From positions 4,605,501 through 4,669,500 of the forward strand of contig JBBDHG010000026.1 in the NCBI GenBank assembly GCA_037951165.1: a stretch of DNA of 64,000 nt. The letters run 5' to 3'. The notes beneath the pieces were generated by a model that was given only the letters and a program-made list of their open reading frames with translations, was not told the origin of the DNA and made no database searches. Shown here one piece after another: positions 1 through 13,200 of this stretch; the stretch's first letter is position 1, and every line of letters starts with the position of its first letter. This DNA is from Lophius americanus (Eukaryota; Chordata; Actinopteri; Lophiiformes; Lophiidae). The position numbers and the translations under genes were made by a program.

Positions 1-1149
1 CCAGGCGCCTTAAGACGTTTTTGGAACTGCGAGACAAATATGTAAAGAAGAAGATGTTTTTTGAAGACCCTCTGTTTACTGCCAATGACTCTTCCCTCTT
101 CTACAGTCAAAAGCCTTCTATGAAGATTGAGTGGAAACGCCCCTCGGTGAGTGGATCTAAAGCCAAGTTTAACAAGAAGCAGAAATCTGTTTTATCACTC
201 CCTCCACTACACATGGGTGTGGTGTAAAGCTGATATAGCTCTGGAAGCATGGCTCTGGTTTGTCACCTTGTACAATCACAGACAACTGAGCCTCAAATAG
301 GAGGATGGCCCTTGCTTGTCCTGACAAACAGAGTGGCACCTCAGTGTTGGCTGCAGGGGCTCATAGTTTCTGATGTACGTACATCATCAAGAGTGTTTGA
401 TAGTTGTCCAACTCTCCACTTTGACCCCCTAAGGGTTTGACTTGCAGCCATGATAGCAGGACTCACTGATCGACGCACGACCCTGATGCCAAATAATCAC
501 AAATGAAGGATGCACTTATCCGAGGGCCTCTGAGCAAGATCCCGAATCCCAATCTGCTCCGTGGACGCTGCAGATAGTGGCCCACTGCTCCTCAGGGATG
601 GGTTAAATGCAAATAACTAATTTTGCTACGTTGTACAACTGGTATGATTGTATGAGAAAAATGAAGGCTTCTAAAAATGTAGATAAAGTATAAAGAATCA
701 TACTTAAACTTGAAAGACTCATTCCTCTGCGTGAAAGCAGAGGATTATGATTATGTTATCATTCATGCCTCTGACAGAGGAGACTGGCTCGCACATCACT
801 GTGACGAGATTATCAATTGTTCTATCAATGCATCCAGGGAATAGCACAGTTTATGATCTCACTTTGCTTCATGCCAAATTAAGGAATACCACCTAATTCA
901 TTGATCCTGGAAACCATATAGACAAAAAACTTATCTTCCACAATGGTGGATCATGATCAATATTTTTGTTTACTTAGGTATAACCTCTTACCTTACTTAA
1001 ATGTTTCAAAGTGTTGAAGAAATTGAAAAAGTGAGCCAGAATCCGCATCTCTAACTACATTAACCTAGAAATGTAATCAACTCTTCCTTGAGCGACAACC
1101 AACCAAAATATAAATCAAACCCGTTAACAGTGTTTATAGACATCTTGTG

Positions 1150-1182
<33 letters not shown>

Positions 1183-4100
1183 GCGGACAAACAATCGATC
1201 AATCACATAACATCCTCCAACTCTTATTAGCTGTGGTGAAAATGACACAAAGCCAACCCAACTACAAATACTGAAAACTCTCCTGATCACTGTCATAAAT
1301 TGAAAATGTAGAAAACTAGAATGGCAATCAGTAAGAAATGTACCTCCACCAAGTCCCAACCATCCCGTTCCTCAAAGTCAACTCACAGCCCTGTAATCAC
1401 AGTTTTAGATTATTGGATTTGTTACAGCTAGCACTTTAAAAATGGCAAACCTGAATATTATTTTTGGTATCTGTACCAAATCGCATGGATATCAAAACCA
1501 TAAATACGCCTGATTATTAACCATTACTCCCTGAGGAATTAAAGAAAGCACTGAAAATCCAGATCTGTAAAAATGGAAATTTTTGGGGGAACTATTGTGT
1601 TCCAAAACCCGTCCAATTTCCATGGAAATGCTGCGTGATCCTTTTGAGAAACGAACAAACAAACAGACACATTTAACAAAAGTTACCACTTTATGTTGGT
1701 AACTACAGAGGTGTCAACGTAAAATTTCTATCATATCTTAAAGCAAATAAGTGTTCAACATTTTGTGGAAAAGTTTGTGTAAATAATTGAAATCTCTAAT
1801 AAGAAGCCATGCTCTATAATAATAATAATAATAATACATTTAATTTATAATTCACTTTACATTTGGATCAAATCTGTCTGTAACATGCCCACCGGCAAAT
1901 CTCAAAACAGCACTGCCGTCAAGTCACAGGTCAAAGAAATCAATCCCGTCAAATGTCATGCTACAAAGAAGTCACTACTTCTACCACTAGACAGGAAGTT
2001 GCTAAAGCTCCAATGAACGTGGTCAATAGTACTGCTATTACTACTATTATAAGGATTTGTTTTTTTTATTTTCTCATCAGTAAAAGTAAAACAAGATCAT
2101 GGAAATAATCGGACTTCAAATTTGCTAATTTGCAGTTCACATAATCCGGTGTACATGAGTGAAAGTGAAATTTGATTTCTGATGGCTGCTCTAATGAGAG
2201 CTGATGGCGGATGAGTAATGCAAGCTTTGCCTTTCAGCTGAGATAAGTGATACATGAACCCCATCCAGGGGTCAACAGTGGCGCACGCTCTAAATATGGA
2301 ACATGAGGCTGCTTTTTTTCCCCAGCCTCAATTATGATCACCTTGAATTAGTTCTCAACTTTATTGGTTCAAGACCCCTACTCTTCTTGGAAGAGCTTGT
2401 TTTCCTTCGGAAGAGCTGTTTTATCTTATCTTATCTTATCTTATCTTATCTTATCTTATCATATATTCAGTCTTATTCTTTTAGTTATTATGTGATTCTA
2501 CTTTAATGGAACCAAAATCCACAGAGGATCCTGTAATCATTCAACATGAAATGTCTTTTGCACAAATTAAGACTTTGGTTAAAAGATTGAAAATAGGTTA
2601 AATTCCTCTTGTGAATCTGTGTATATATGTATTTTATCAACCTATGATGAAGTTGGTTATTTCCATCAGAACCAATAACAGCCCGTCACTCTGCCGTGAC
2701 AGAGATAGTTATGAGGTGAGGGCTTCTCTGCATTCTGCACAACGTTATCACCTGTCTAGAGGGTTATTACTCCTAAATATGCGTCAGTTGCAGAGGGGGG
2801 ATTTATGTTGGAGGACTGACTCAGCCAGAAAAGTTTGTCCAGCTTGGTTTAAGTTTCAGGGTCACATCCTCACATTTTCAATCATGTCAGCTGTAGGTTT
2901 TGAAAATAAACATTTTTAAAATGAATGTGAAGGCTCAGCTTATGGCCGGTGTTAAAAATGATAGCTTTGTTTATTGGGATAAATATGTGTTTTTATCAAA
3001 AATGTGTAACGAAAGAAGGCAAAATATCAAAACTCAAAACTATTTAAGACTCTTGCCTAAATTAAATTAAAAGAAAAATCTGAATTATAAAATATTTTAA
3101 AAATCTGGCAAAAGTTTGAAGAGATCAATCTGTTCAAAGCATAAATAAGGAATATGATATAATTCATTGTGGGGTCTGGTTCATTTTGTGATCCAGACAA
3201 TGAAAGTGAGAATGAAAGCTAATATTTAAAATCTTTCACTTCACTTAAGGAAAAAGTTAAGACATTAAATGCTTTACAGTATTTATCATCATATGAAACA
3301 TGCCCTTCCCTTCCATACATCATTGGAAGGGAAAGGCAGTAAATTAAACAGTGTGTCAACTATTATTTCATATTAAATCCTATGTTTACAATGTGAAAAG
3401 TGATGTCCACTGAAATGAAACACTAACATTAATTTTCCTCTGTGACAGGAAATTTGTGAAAACCCCCAGTTCATCATAGATGGAGCCAACAGGACGGACA
3501 TCTGTCAAGGAGAATTGGGTAAGATTTAAACCATTTCTGCTTTTGACCAACGGTCTCAATGAAGCTCGGAAATATGAAACCAAATTATAGTATATACGAT
3601 GTGAGTATGATAAGATGTGTTGATGTAAGGGTCTGTGAAAAAGTTTCCCACTGGTTTCCTCTACTTTTAACTGTACCTCATACCGAACTGTGTCAGACCT
3701 TCAACCAAACATTAACATAAAACAAGGACTACAAAAGTCAAGCTTTAAATGATAATTGTATTTATCGAACCAAAAACGTTCAACTGAATACCGTTAAATG
3801 TCTAAGAGAGTCAGATATATTATCATCTTACTGAGAATGACCTGACTGATGCTGCCTGACTGCAGTGGATGACTGACATCAACAGAAACGTGGCTTTAAT
3901 CTGTGATAACTGCTGAACGTTTTCGAGAGGACTGTAAGAAGTGATAAGCTAGGACCAAGTGTTGATATAGCTGGTGACTCTGCTGTTGACAGGTGACTGC
4001 TGGCTGCTGGCCGCCATCGCCTGTCTGACCGTGACTGAGAAGCTCCTGTACAGAGTTATTCCTCCTGACCAGAACTTCACTGAGAACTACGCCGGAATCT

Positions 4101-7100
4101 TCCACTTCCAGGTTTTCACATGGATATTTGACACACGTAACTGACACTCAATGTTGATCCTTTCCACGTCAACATTTATATTTCACACGTGAGGGGTTTG
4201 TACTCATCAGAAACCCTACGTGAAATTTGAATATTTCATGTAAGTGTTTGTTAGCTCTGCCAAGGAGGTGGAGGCGGTGGCCCCTGGAATTTCGGAAGAA
4301 GTGGTTTTCTGTTAGATCCAGGAGAAGTATGTGTTCTTTGAGATGAGCTAAGCTAACAGCCTGTTGGCTAACCTTTTATATTTACAGTACTAATCATATA
4401 GATATGGTATGAATATCTCTCTTTTATTAGTGATTTCCTTCTTAATAGGCGTTGTGTCCTCTGATACTCAGTTCTGGCGTTATGGCGAATGGATCGATGT
4501 GGTTGTGGACGACCGCATCCCCACCTGCAACAACCAGCTGGTTTTCACCAAGTCCTGCAGAAAGAACGAGTTCTGGAGTGCTCTTTTGGAGAAAGCTTAT
4601 GCAAAGTAAGCATCGTCTATTAATGTACACTGCAAGTCGTGCAGCTCCTCAGGTGGTCACATGGTATTCATTCATCCAGCTGAGTTCAGATTTCATATCT
4701 GGCAGTGAAGTAAGTTTGGGGACAAGTCTTAAGATCTGGTTTACTACAAAAAACAAGGTTCAGGATGTTAGTTAGTTGCTAAATGTTAGACTAAATGACC
4801 TGGAGGGACGTATTTCAGCGCATTAAATAAAATGATTGACTTCTCTCTCAGGTTGCATGGATCTTATGAGGCATTGAGAGGGGGCAACACCCTGGAAGCC
4901 ATGGAAGATTTCACGGGAGGAGTTACCGAGTTCTTCGAGCTGTCAGAGGCGCCCAAAGAGCTCTACAGCATCATGAAGAAGGCGCTGGCGAGAGGCTCTC
5001 TGATGGGCTGCTCCATAGATGTGAGTGGGAACAAAAGGAGGCACACAGAAAACATAAGCATGCCAAGATGAGAAGATCAAGGCAAGATCAAGAAAACATA
5101 GAGTTCTATTAGTTGAGCTTTCTTTTGGAGGGGGGACGGTGGACTAACAATAAACAATCTTGAAATCATTTTCTATTGCAAATCAACCTTTTGCACAGCC
5201 TGCCCAGGACTTTATTGTGCATCAATCTTCTATAGATATACAAAAATAGCATAAGAGTAAAAGCACCGAATCAATGTCTTTATTACCTGAGCAGGTCGAG
5301 TCACATGACGTGATGTTTTTGTTTTGATGTTTTATATGTAAGACCCACAACCTGGAGATTTCAAAAGCAGCTAGTAACAGTTAGAAAGCAATTTACCTTT
5401 TAATTACCTCAACTAAGAAAAAAAACTATGGAAAAATTATTTTTATGCATATTTAATGTATTCATTTAATGTCTTGGACTTTCTAAATTAACCATAAAAG
5501 GACAAATCGTTTGATAAAGCAATGTTTTGAAACATTTAAAAAAAATCTGACTTGTACAAGCAGTCCCCCAGTTGAACTCCTCAAATTATAATTGGAGTTT
5601 TGTCTGAAAAACTGTGTTCCCCTTTCTGAACAAGTTCACCCTTGTTAGTGAAATATGAACTTTTAGAGTAAAATATGATAAATGCAAGGTGGATTGTAAA
5701 TTTGTACGAAATTGGACTGATGGTCGAGAAAATATGTCCCGAAAACTTTTGGAGATAAAACTCACCAGAGTGTCAGAAATGAACAGCTGACCTTTCCTTA
5801 TATCAGTCCAGTTCCTCCACTAAGTTCTATGGGTGTATTTCACCTGAAAATGATCCATAAAATAGTTTTTGCGTTAACGCGTTAATACGTACAATAAACG
5901 GCGATAATGGCGACGATTCCATAATATATCTATACTCACCAGATTGAAAATAAATGAAAAACATGTCAGGATAATCTTAAAAATAACTTCCAACCTGCAG
6001 TGCAGAACTTTAGTCTCCAAACGTTTGTATTTACACAAACACTGCTAACATGAATCTCTAGGCTCTTAACAGATTGACTGAAGTGCTCGAAATGAACCAA
6101 TCGGAGGCTGTTGCCGTGTTGTCAGCCACAGACGGACCTCATCACTAATGCTGATCCTTAAGCCAGTCTTTGCTATATGAAGTTGTTTGTGTTAGGATGT
6201 TTGTGTTGTATCCGTCAGGTTTTTTCAGCGGGGGAAATGGAGAGTCGGACTGCTCAGGGTCTGGTCAGAGGTCATGCTTACTCCATCATAGCCCTGGAGG
6301 AGGTAAAGTCAAATTATATTATTAATACAATACTGTTGGTATGAGAATGCCATTATAAGTATTGCGAATATGAATTGGTTGCTGTTGTTTCTAGTGTGAT
6401 GAGGTCGGGAGGAAGACCAAAATTCGCCTGATTCGCTTACGCAACCCTTGGGGGCGTGTCCTGTGGAAGGGACCATGGTGCCCAAAGTAAGATTCCGAAC
6501 ATGTTCAATATAGCTTTTTATATTGTTACGAAAATAAATATAAATAGTGCATACAGTACATGATTATCTTTATAAAGATGTAACTATTCTTCTTTTTATA
6601 ATTAATAATATTACTTGCCTTAGCATTAGAATTGGCATTATTATGTATCATATTTATATGATATATTTATATGATATATAATATATTATATTATAATATT
6701 AGTAAATATCAGAGCAATGTTTAGTAAATGTATTACTAATGATATGTTATTTGTAATAATTTATGTAATTATTTAGATTATATATTTATATTTTTAAAAC
6801 CAAAAATGAAGGGGGGTGCCGTTTCTGCAAGCATCTGCTGGTAGCTTGTAATGGCACTAATTTCTTGAAAAATAGAGCTAAGACTAATTGCTAAGACTAA
6901 TCCATGGGTAACAATGACAACCCTTTCTTTATGTTGAGATCATTGGGTATTTAAGTGATTTCATCTCTCCAAAGTTCAAAGGAATGGTCGACCATTTCCA
7001 TCGCGGACAAGGACAACCTAAAGAAACAGACCGTGGAGTCCAGTGAGTTCTGGTGAGTAAAATCGCTAATGAAATTCCATCCGTTGTTTAGTATGATTGC

Positions 7101-7192
7101 ACCTATAATGATGTTTTTTTCTTATTGTATGATGACCAAAAATGTAACTTAAATAAAAAAATGATTAGTCCGTCCCAAGCTGTTGTTTAATG

Positions 7193-7233
<41 letters not shown>

Positions 7234-7254
7234 ATAGATATAGATATATATATA

Positions 7255-7285
<31 letters not shown>

Positions 7286-10200
7286 ATATATATATGAAAT
7301 GCTAATTATACCCACCATTAGCATGTAAAAGTTGTCCCTGTTTTGCGCCTGAATCCTGCTTAAGTGGTAACTACTGTGTATTAACTTGATCCATGTTTAT
7401 AGTTTCCCTTTTAAAAGAAAAAGAGTTATCTCGTATTCAAAACAATTAAATTTTTAAAAATCTATTTCGGCCAAATATATTTTCCTCGAGGAGTTCCACA
7501 GTTTGTCCCACCTCAGACACTTTCTACCGTACAGAACACTCTGAGCTTAAAGATCCTGTTCATCAGTTTGAACAATTATTATAGGCTGTAAGGAGCAAAG
7601 CGGGAATCCTTCCAAATTGTTTTTTTTCCTGTTGGTATTCCCTCCAGGATGTCTTTTGATGATTTCAAGAGGAACTTCGTGAAGCTAGAGTTGTGTAACT
7701 TGACCCCAGACGCGCTGCAGGGTGAAGAGAGACACAGCTGGACGGTGTCCGTCAATCAGGGTCGCTGGGTCAGAGGCAGCTCAGCTGGCGGCTGCAGGAA
7801 CTTCCCAGGTAGGCTTCTGGTTTTCTACCCTCAGATCTATTACCTCCGCCTGCATCTGTCCGTTTGTTTGTTTGTCGGTTAGAGGGATTACACAAAAACT
7901 ACTGACAGATTATTTTAAAACCTTGTAGCATGGCTTGGCATGTGACTGGAAAGGACCAATGTTTATCACAACAGATGATTTTTGATAGTCAGTCCATCAG
8001 AAAGTTTTTGGCGCTCAGACTCATCAGGTAGATAGTGATTTAAAGGTCTCTGCCCTTACCTGCAGCAGGTAGATGCCCTATTTGAATCTGGATACCGGTG
8101 GTGGTGGTGGTGGTGGTGGCTGATGACTATACTGGGACCGATGAGCGATGACGTTGATGGATCTGTGAGGGCTGGGTGGAGATGGGGTGTGTACCGGCTG
8201 CATGAAATAATTAGATGAATGGAGAGAATCCATTTTTAAGTGATTTCAGCTGATGATGATTAGCTGACGATGAAGGTGTGTGACCGTTATAATGGATAGA
8301 CGTGGTCGGCTGATAAGAACAGCTGATATCTGATCGGTTGACGCCCCAGACTTTGAAATGGGTGATAATAACCGGGATAATCTTGCTGACAGAAAATTTG
8401 TGGATCTGGTTTAAGGGGCAGATCCAGGAATAATTTTCACTTTCTTGTGCATCTGTTCTTCATAAAAAACTGAAGGGTTTTTGTTTGAAAGCTTTTAAGT
8501 TTTGGTGTGGCTCCAAAGAAGTGGATGTAGGAATATTTTCATTATAAATTTAAGACATTGTTTTTAATTGACGAGGATCGAATGCAAAGATAATGATTTA
8601 AACATTGACAAATAGTAATGATATTAACTGTGACAGATCAGGATAATAAATCCGATCTGCTGGATCAAAATGATTTTGTAGGAAGATCATCTTTGTTTAT
8701 TATTTGAGTTTGAGTTGTCCCCTGCATTCCCCTGAATCTGATATGTGGGGGGTGTAGGATAGTTCAACCTTCGATTTTTTTCCCCTTTGAACTCCGACAT
8801 TGTTCACATTCTTGTGTCGTCCATCAGGCTCCCCTTGTGCATAATACATTTTCTTGTACAGACACGTTCTGGACCAACCCTCAGTATCGGCTGCAGCTGT
8901 ATGAGGAGGATGACGATGCAGAACAGGGGCCGGGGACCTGCACAGTGGTTGTGGCTCTGATGCAGAAGGGTCGAAGGATGCAGCGTCATCAGGGGGCGAA
9001 ATTCCTCACCATCGGATTTTCCATCTACGAGGTACCGATGGCATGACGCTATGTCCCTAAGATCTTCTCCAACATTCAATAAGCCGAGTTTAACTTCGTC
9101 TTTGTCACTGCAGGTGCCGAAGGAGGTATGACCATCTTGGAGAAGGACGCAGATTAAGTCGGTGCTTCCACAGCATTGACCCATGTCTCTGAAGAGTCAT
9201 GTTTGTGGGGCAAACGCCTTTATCACTACATTTAAGCATATAGAATTTCAGGGAAGCCAAAATATCTTACCTGTTTAAATGACAGAATTGTACAAATGGA
9301 TGACTGATCTAATAATAATTATATTTTTGGTTTATAAGGTACTTTACATTTGAATCAAATCTCAAATAGCTACTATCCTTCATTTAAGTTTTTCAACCAA
9401 ATGCAAGCTCCATCCTTAAAAATGACCTAAAATGTTCTTGAAACTTTTCAAGGATTTTTTTTTCTTTCCCCTCTTATAGATGTGTGGATGTAATGAGCAT
9501 CTTCAGAAAGACATCTTCCTCTACACAGCCTCCAAAGCTAAATGCAAATCCTACATTAACTTGAGGGAGGTAACGGAGCGATTTCAACTGCCCCCCGGAG
9601 AGTATGTCATCATTCCCACGACCTTTGAACCCCATGAAGAGGGAGAGTTCATCCTCAGGGTCTTCTCTGAGAAGCAGTGCACATCCGAGTAAGGATCACG
9701 ACCATATTTGCTGGAGCAGCTGTTGTTATTTTTGGGGATTTGTTGACAATAAAATTGCAAAATATAACATGAAGTCCATCAGTGACGAGCAAAGATCGTA
9801 ATCTGTCTGTTTTTCTCCACAGGGAAGCAGAGAATACGATCGGCTCTGACCAAACACAGGTTTGCAACGTGATAGAAGGAGATATTGAAAATTCTGACTG
9901 ATATTGTCGTGGGGAAATTGCTCATGCTGTTCATATTTTTCTATTAATTTAAGTATGAATTTAGACTAAATTAGAAATTATTAAGAAATGATGGCTAAAA
10001 ACTTTTTGAGATAGAGCTCCCCCTAGTGTTGGTAATATACAACAGACCATTCCCAAAATCACTCCAGTTCTCCCTGTGGGTATAAAACTTGAAATTGATC
10101 CATGAAATATTTTTGAGTTATTGCGTTAAAACAAAGGTACCGCGATTCCATAGGATTCAATAATATCTTCGACTTTATGGGGATGTGATAAATCTTGTTC

Positions 10201-13200
10201 CAAATTCCAACAACAACTTTCCTTTTAACAAACGTTCTGGTGTTCAGGTCCATATTTATCTTCCCACTTCTTCCCGTAGAGGTTGGACATGTAGACAGCA
10301 CCAAATAGTGCAGCTTCTTTCTGCAATATCAGTTTGAATTTGATTTATTGTCACCACCAGTTGTGGAACATCGGCATCTCATCAACCCTTATAAGATCTG
10401 TCCGTCTTTTCCCGATTCATCCTCTGTGGTCACTCTTTGTTTTCCCACAAGAATAGCTAACACCCCTTTAAAATATATGTTTTCCACCTTTTCCTCTCAT
10501 TTCATCCTCCTCACCCTCCTTGTCTTATTGGCCATCAGCAAGACAAGAAACAGAGAGAAAAGGTAAAACAAGCATGTCGTAGTGACGCTCCCCTCTGCAT
10601 CTCTCATTTAACCCCTTATACTCCAAGACACCATTCTATATTTAAACTGTAACCAGTCGAAGGACTTTAAATTGACTTTCTTTTTCTCTTTCTGTCTTTT
10701 AAAACCCTCTCATCTGCCATTACCCACATGCCAGCCTATTGTATTTGTGTCAGACAGAGCGCGAGCCAACAAAGAGATCGAGCATGAAGGCATTCAAGGA
10801 GAGAGGAAGAAGCCTAAGGTAACCACAGCGTCACGAGAAAGATAGATTGCCATGTACCAAATAGCTCACAGTGACATTTGACCTGTTGAAATCTCTGGAG
10901 TCTCTGAAATGCGGCAGTGAAACACAATCTTGTACCGGTCAAGTTACATCACTGGGAATAAAACAATCAATTTGAAGCCAGTTGACCTCCAGCAGCTCGG
11001 CTGCACCTGTTTTCCTCTAAGGACTCCGTCTATATTGGCCAAGCTGTTTACGGTTTTCCCCCTATGTGCTTCTCCCCTCTGCTTGTATAAGGAAAAGCAT
11101 TCAGAGCCAATTAATCACAACATTTTATGTTATTTATAGAGCAGCAGAAACTGTTGCATGTATCTCAGACTAAACTGTGTCAGGTCTTAGAACTTCATTT
11201 AACATAAAAGCCGCCTGAGCAAACACAACATGAACATTTTATTATCATTTTATTTCATAAGCAAGCATGTTGTATAAGCAAAACATAAGCAAAGCATAAG
11301 AATAACTTTTCTCCAAACTTTGAATCACCAACATATAAAATAATTCACTCTCCCAAACTCAATTACAATTTTGTTCCTCTTTTAGTAGCAACAACTGCAA
11401 CCAAACACCCCTGATAGCTGGAAATAAGCTTCTGACATCACTGTGGTGGAACGCTTTTTCAGGCTCCGCCACAACATTTCAATGATGTTCAGGCCCTTAC
11501 TTTGACTACCACTCCAGGGACTTTCATTTTATTCCTTTGATGTATTCAAAGGTGGACGTACTCTTCCGCTTTGGATCACTGTCTTCCTTTGTGACCCAAT
11601 CGAGCTTGACTTTCGGCTCTCAGACTTCAGAATATTCTGGCAGAGAGCAGAATCCATGTTTCCCTATGTGATGGCAAGTTTTCCGGGCCCTTAAAGCAGC
11701 CAATCATCCTCATAACATTGTCACCTGGTCAAATGGTCTTTTAGTGGAATTGTGTGTTCGGTTTACACCAAATGTAACTGGACTCCTGTCTTCAAACAGT
11801 TCAACTTTCCACTCAGAAGCCCATGGAAGATTCTCCCAAAAGCTCTGAGGGCCATCAAGGTGTGTTCTGGCAAAAATTCAGACAAGACTTAATGTTCTTC
11901 TGGGTTAGCAGTGACTTTTTCTCCGGTTACTGGAGCCAAGAACTCTGATCTTTATCGGGGTGGCAGAGGCCTTTCATGTCTTATTTCAATCTTTTGTGAT
12001 TTTCTATTGCAATGGGAAAGAAATTGAAAAACAAATCATGGATTTCTCTGTATTAAACCAGTTTTATGAGATTAAATGAGGCAGTGACAAATATTGGACA
12101 TATCGATTGTCCAAAATTAGGATAATCCTACCGACAGTCACAAAATTATTTCATGACTTTTCTGTCCCTCAGCAAAAGCTTCTCAAACCAGAAGAAGAAA
12201 CGGAAGAAGAAAAACAGTTCAGAGCCATTTACCAGAAGATTTCTGGTGAGGTGAGTAAACAGGAATAATGGGGATAACAGGAAAGGTGGGGGGCTTAATA
12301 TTTGAGCTGATAAGCAACACATTCTCCCTCCGTCCCTCAGGATATGCAAATTTGTGCCAACGAACTGAAGACAGTCATGAAAAACGTCCTTGCTAAACGT
12401 GAGCCTCCTGCAAAGATTATTATCAGGGTTCTGCGTGCTGATCATTCATACCAACCGTCCTCTTCCACAGATGGTGAATTTAAGAAGGATGGTTTCAGCC
12501 TTGAGACGTGTCGGAGTATGATCGCCTTGATGGATGTATCCTCATGATTGGTTCCATGACAGGATTCCACAATGACGTACTATCCTGTGGTCGGTGAACA
12601 CTACAGTGGAACAGCAAACTAAATCCTCTATGCTGATAACCGACAGTTAAAGGGATAAACCATATGGTGTGTAAGAGAAAGATGCAAAATGATGATCCTT
12701 AATTGACCCAAAGAGGAGAAATTTGGGTTTTACACCAGAACTTTATAGACAGAGCAGGATGAAAACGCAGGGATTCATATTATTTTCAAAGTTTACTGCA
12801 CTGAAATAAGTTTTACTTTTGCCAAAAATGCCAGGAATAAATTTGTGTGAACTAGAAGGGCACTTAAAAGAGCACTAACCTTGACTAAGGCACTTCAGCT
12901 TCCCAATTTCTATGTCAAAGGGACATCAAAGTCACGCATCACAGACACCAAAGCCATCAGGGTTGTATGTGTCATCATATGTCATTCATAGAAAAATGTA
13001 AAGAATAATAAAAGAATAAAAAAACAGCTAGAAGGGGATAAATAGATAGTAATACCTCCACTAAGACAACTTAGCTTCCCCGTTTGCGCATGTCAAAAAG
13101 ACATCAGAACCATACATAATTATTACTCACAATGAAGATAAAAGGGGACAAGGTCACTTATTTTCCTGTTTTCCACTTGCTAAAAGACGTCAAAGCAATG

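Larger units (their letters stand above)
147..3448. other. capn3 first visible intron
   Basis: No coding exon seen. It holds an (ACAG)n-type microsatellite at 1153-1184, an ATA-rich dispersed repeat at about 1810-1890 and a (TTATC)n run at 2420-2460. The rest is unremarkable AT-rich DNA. Confidence 0.6.
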
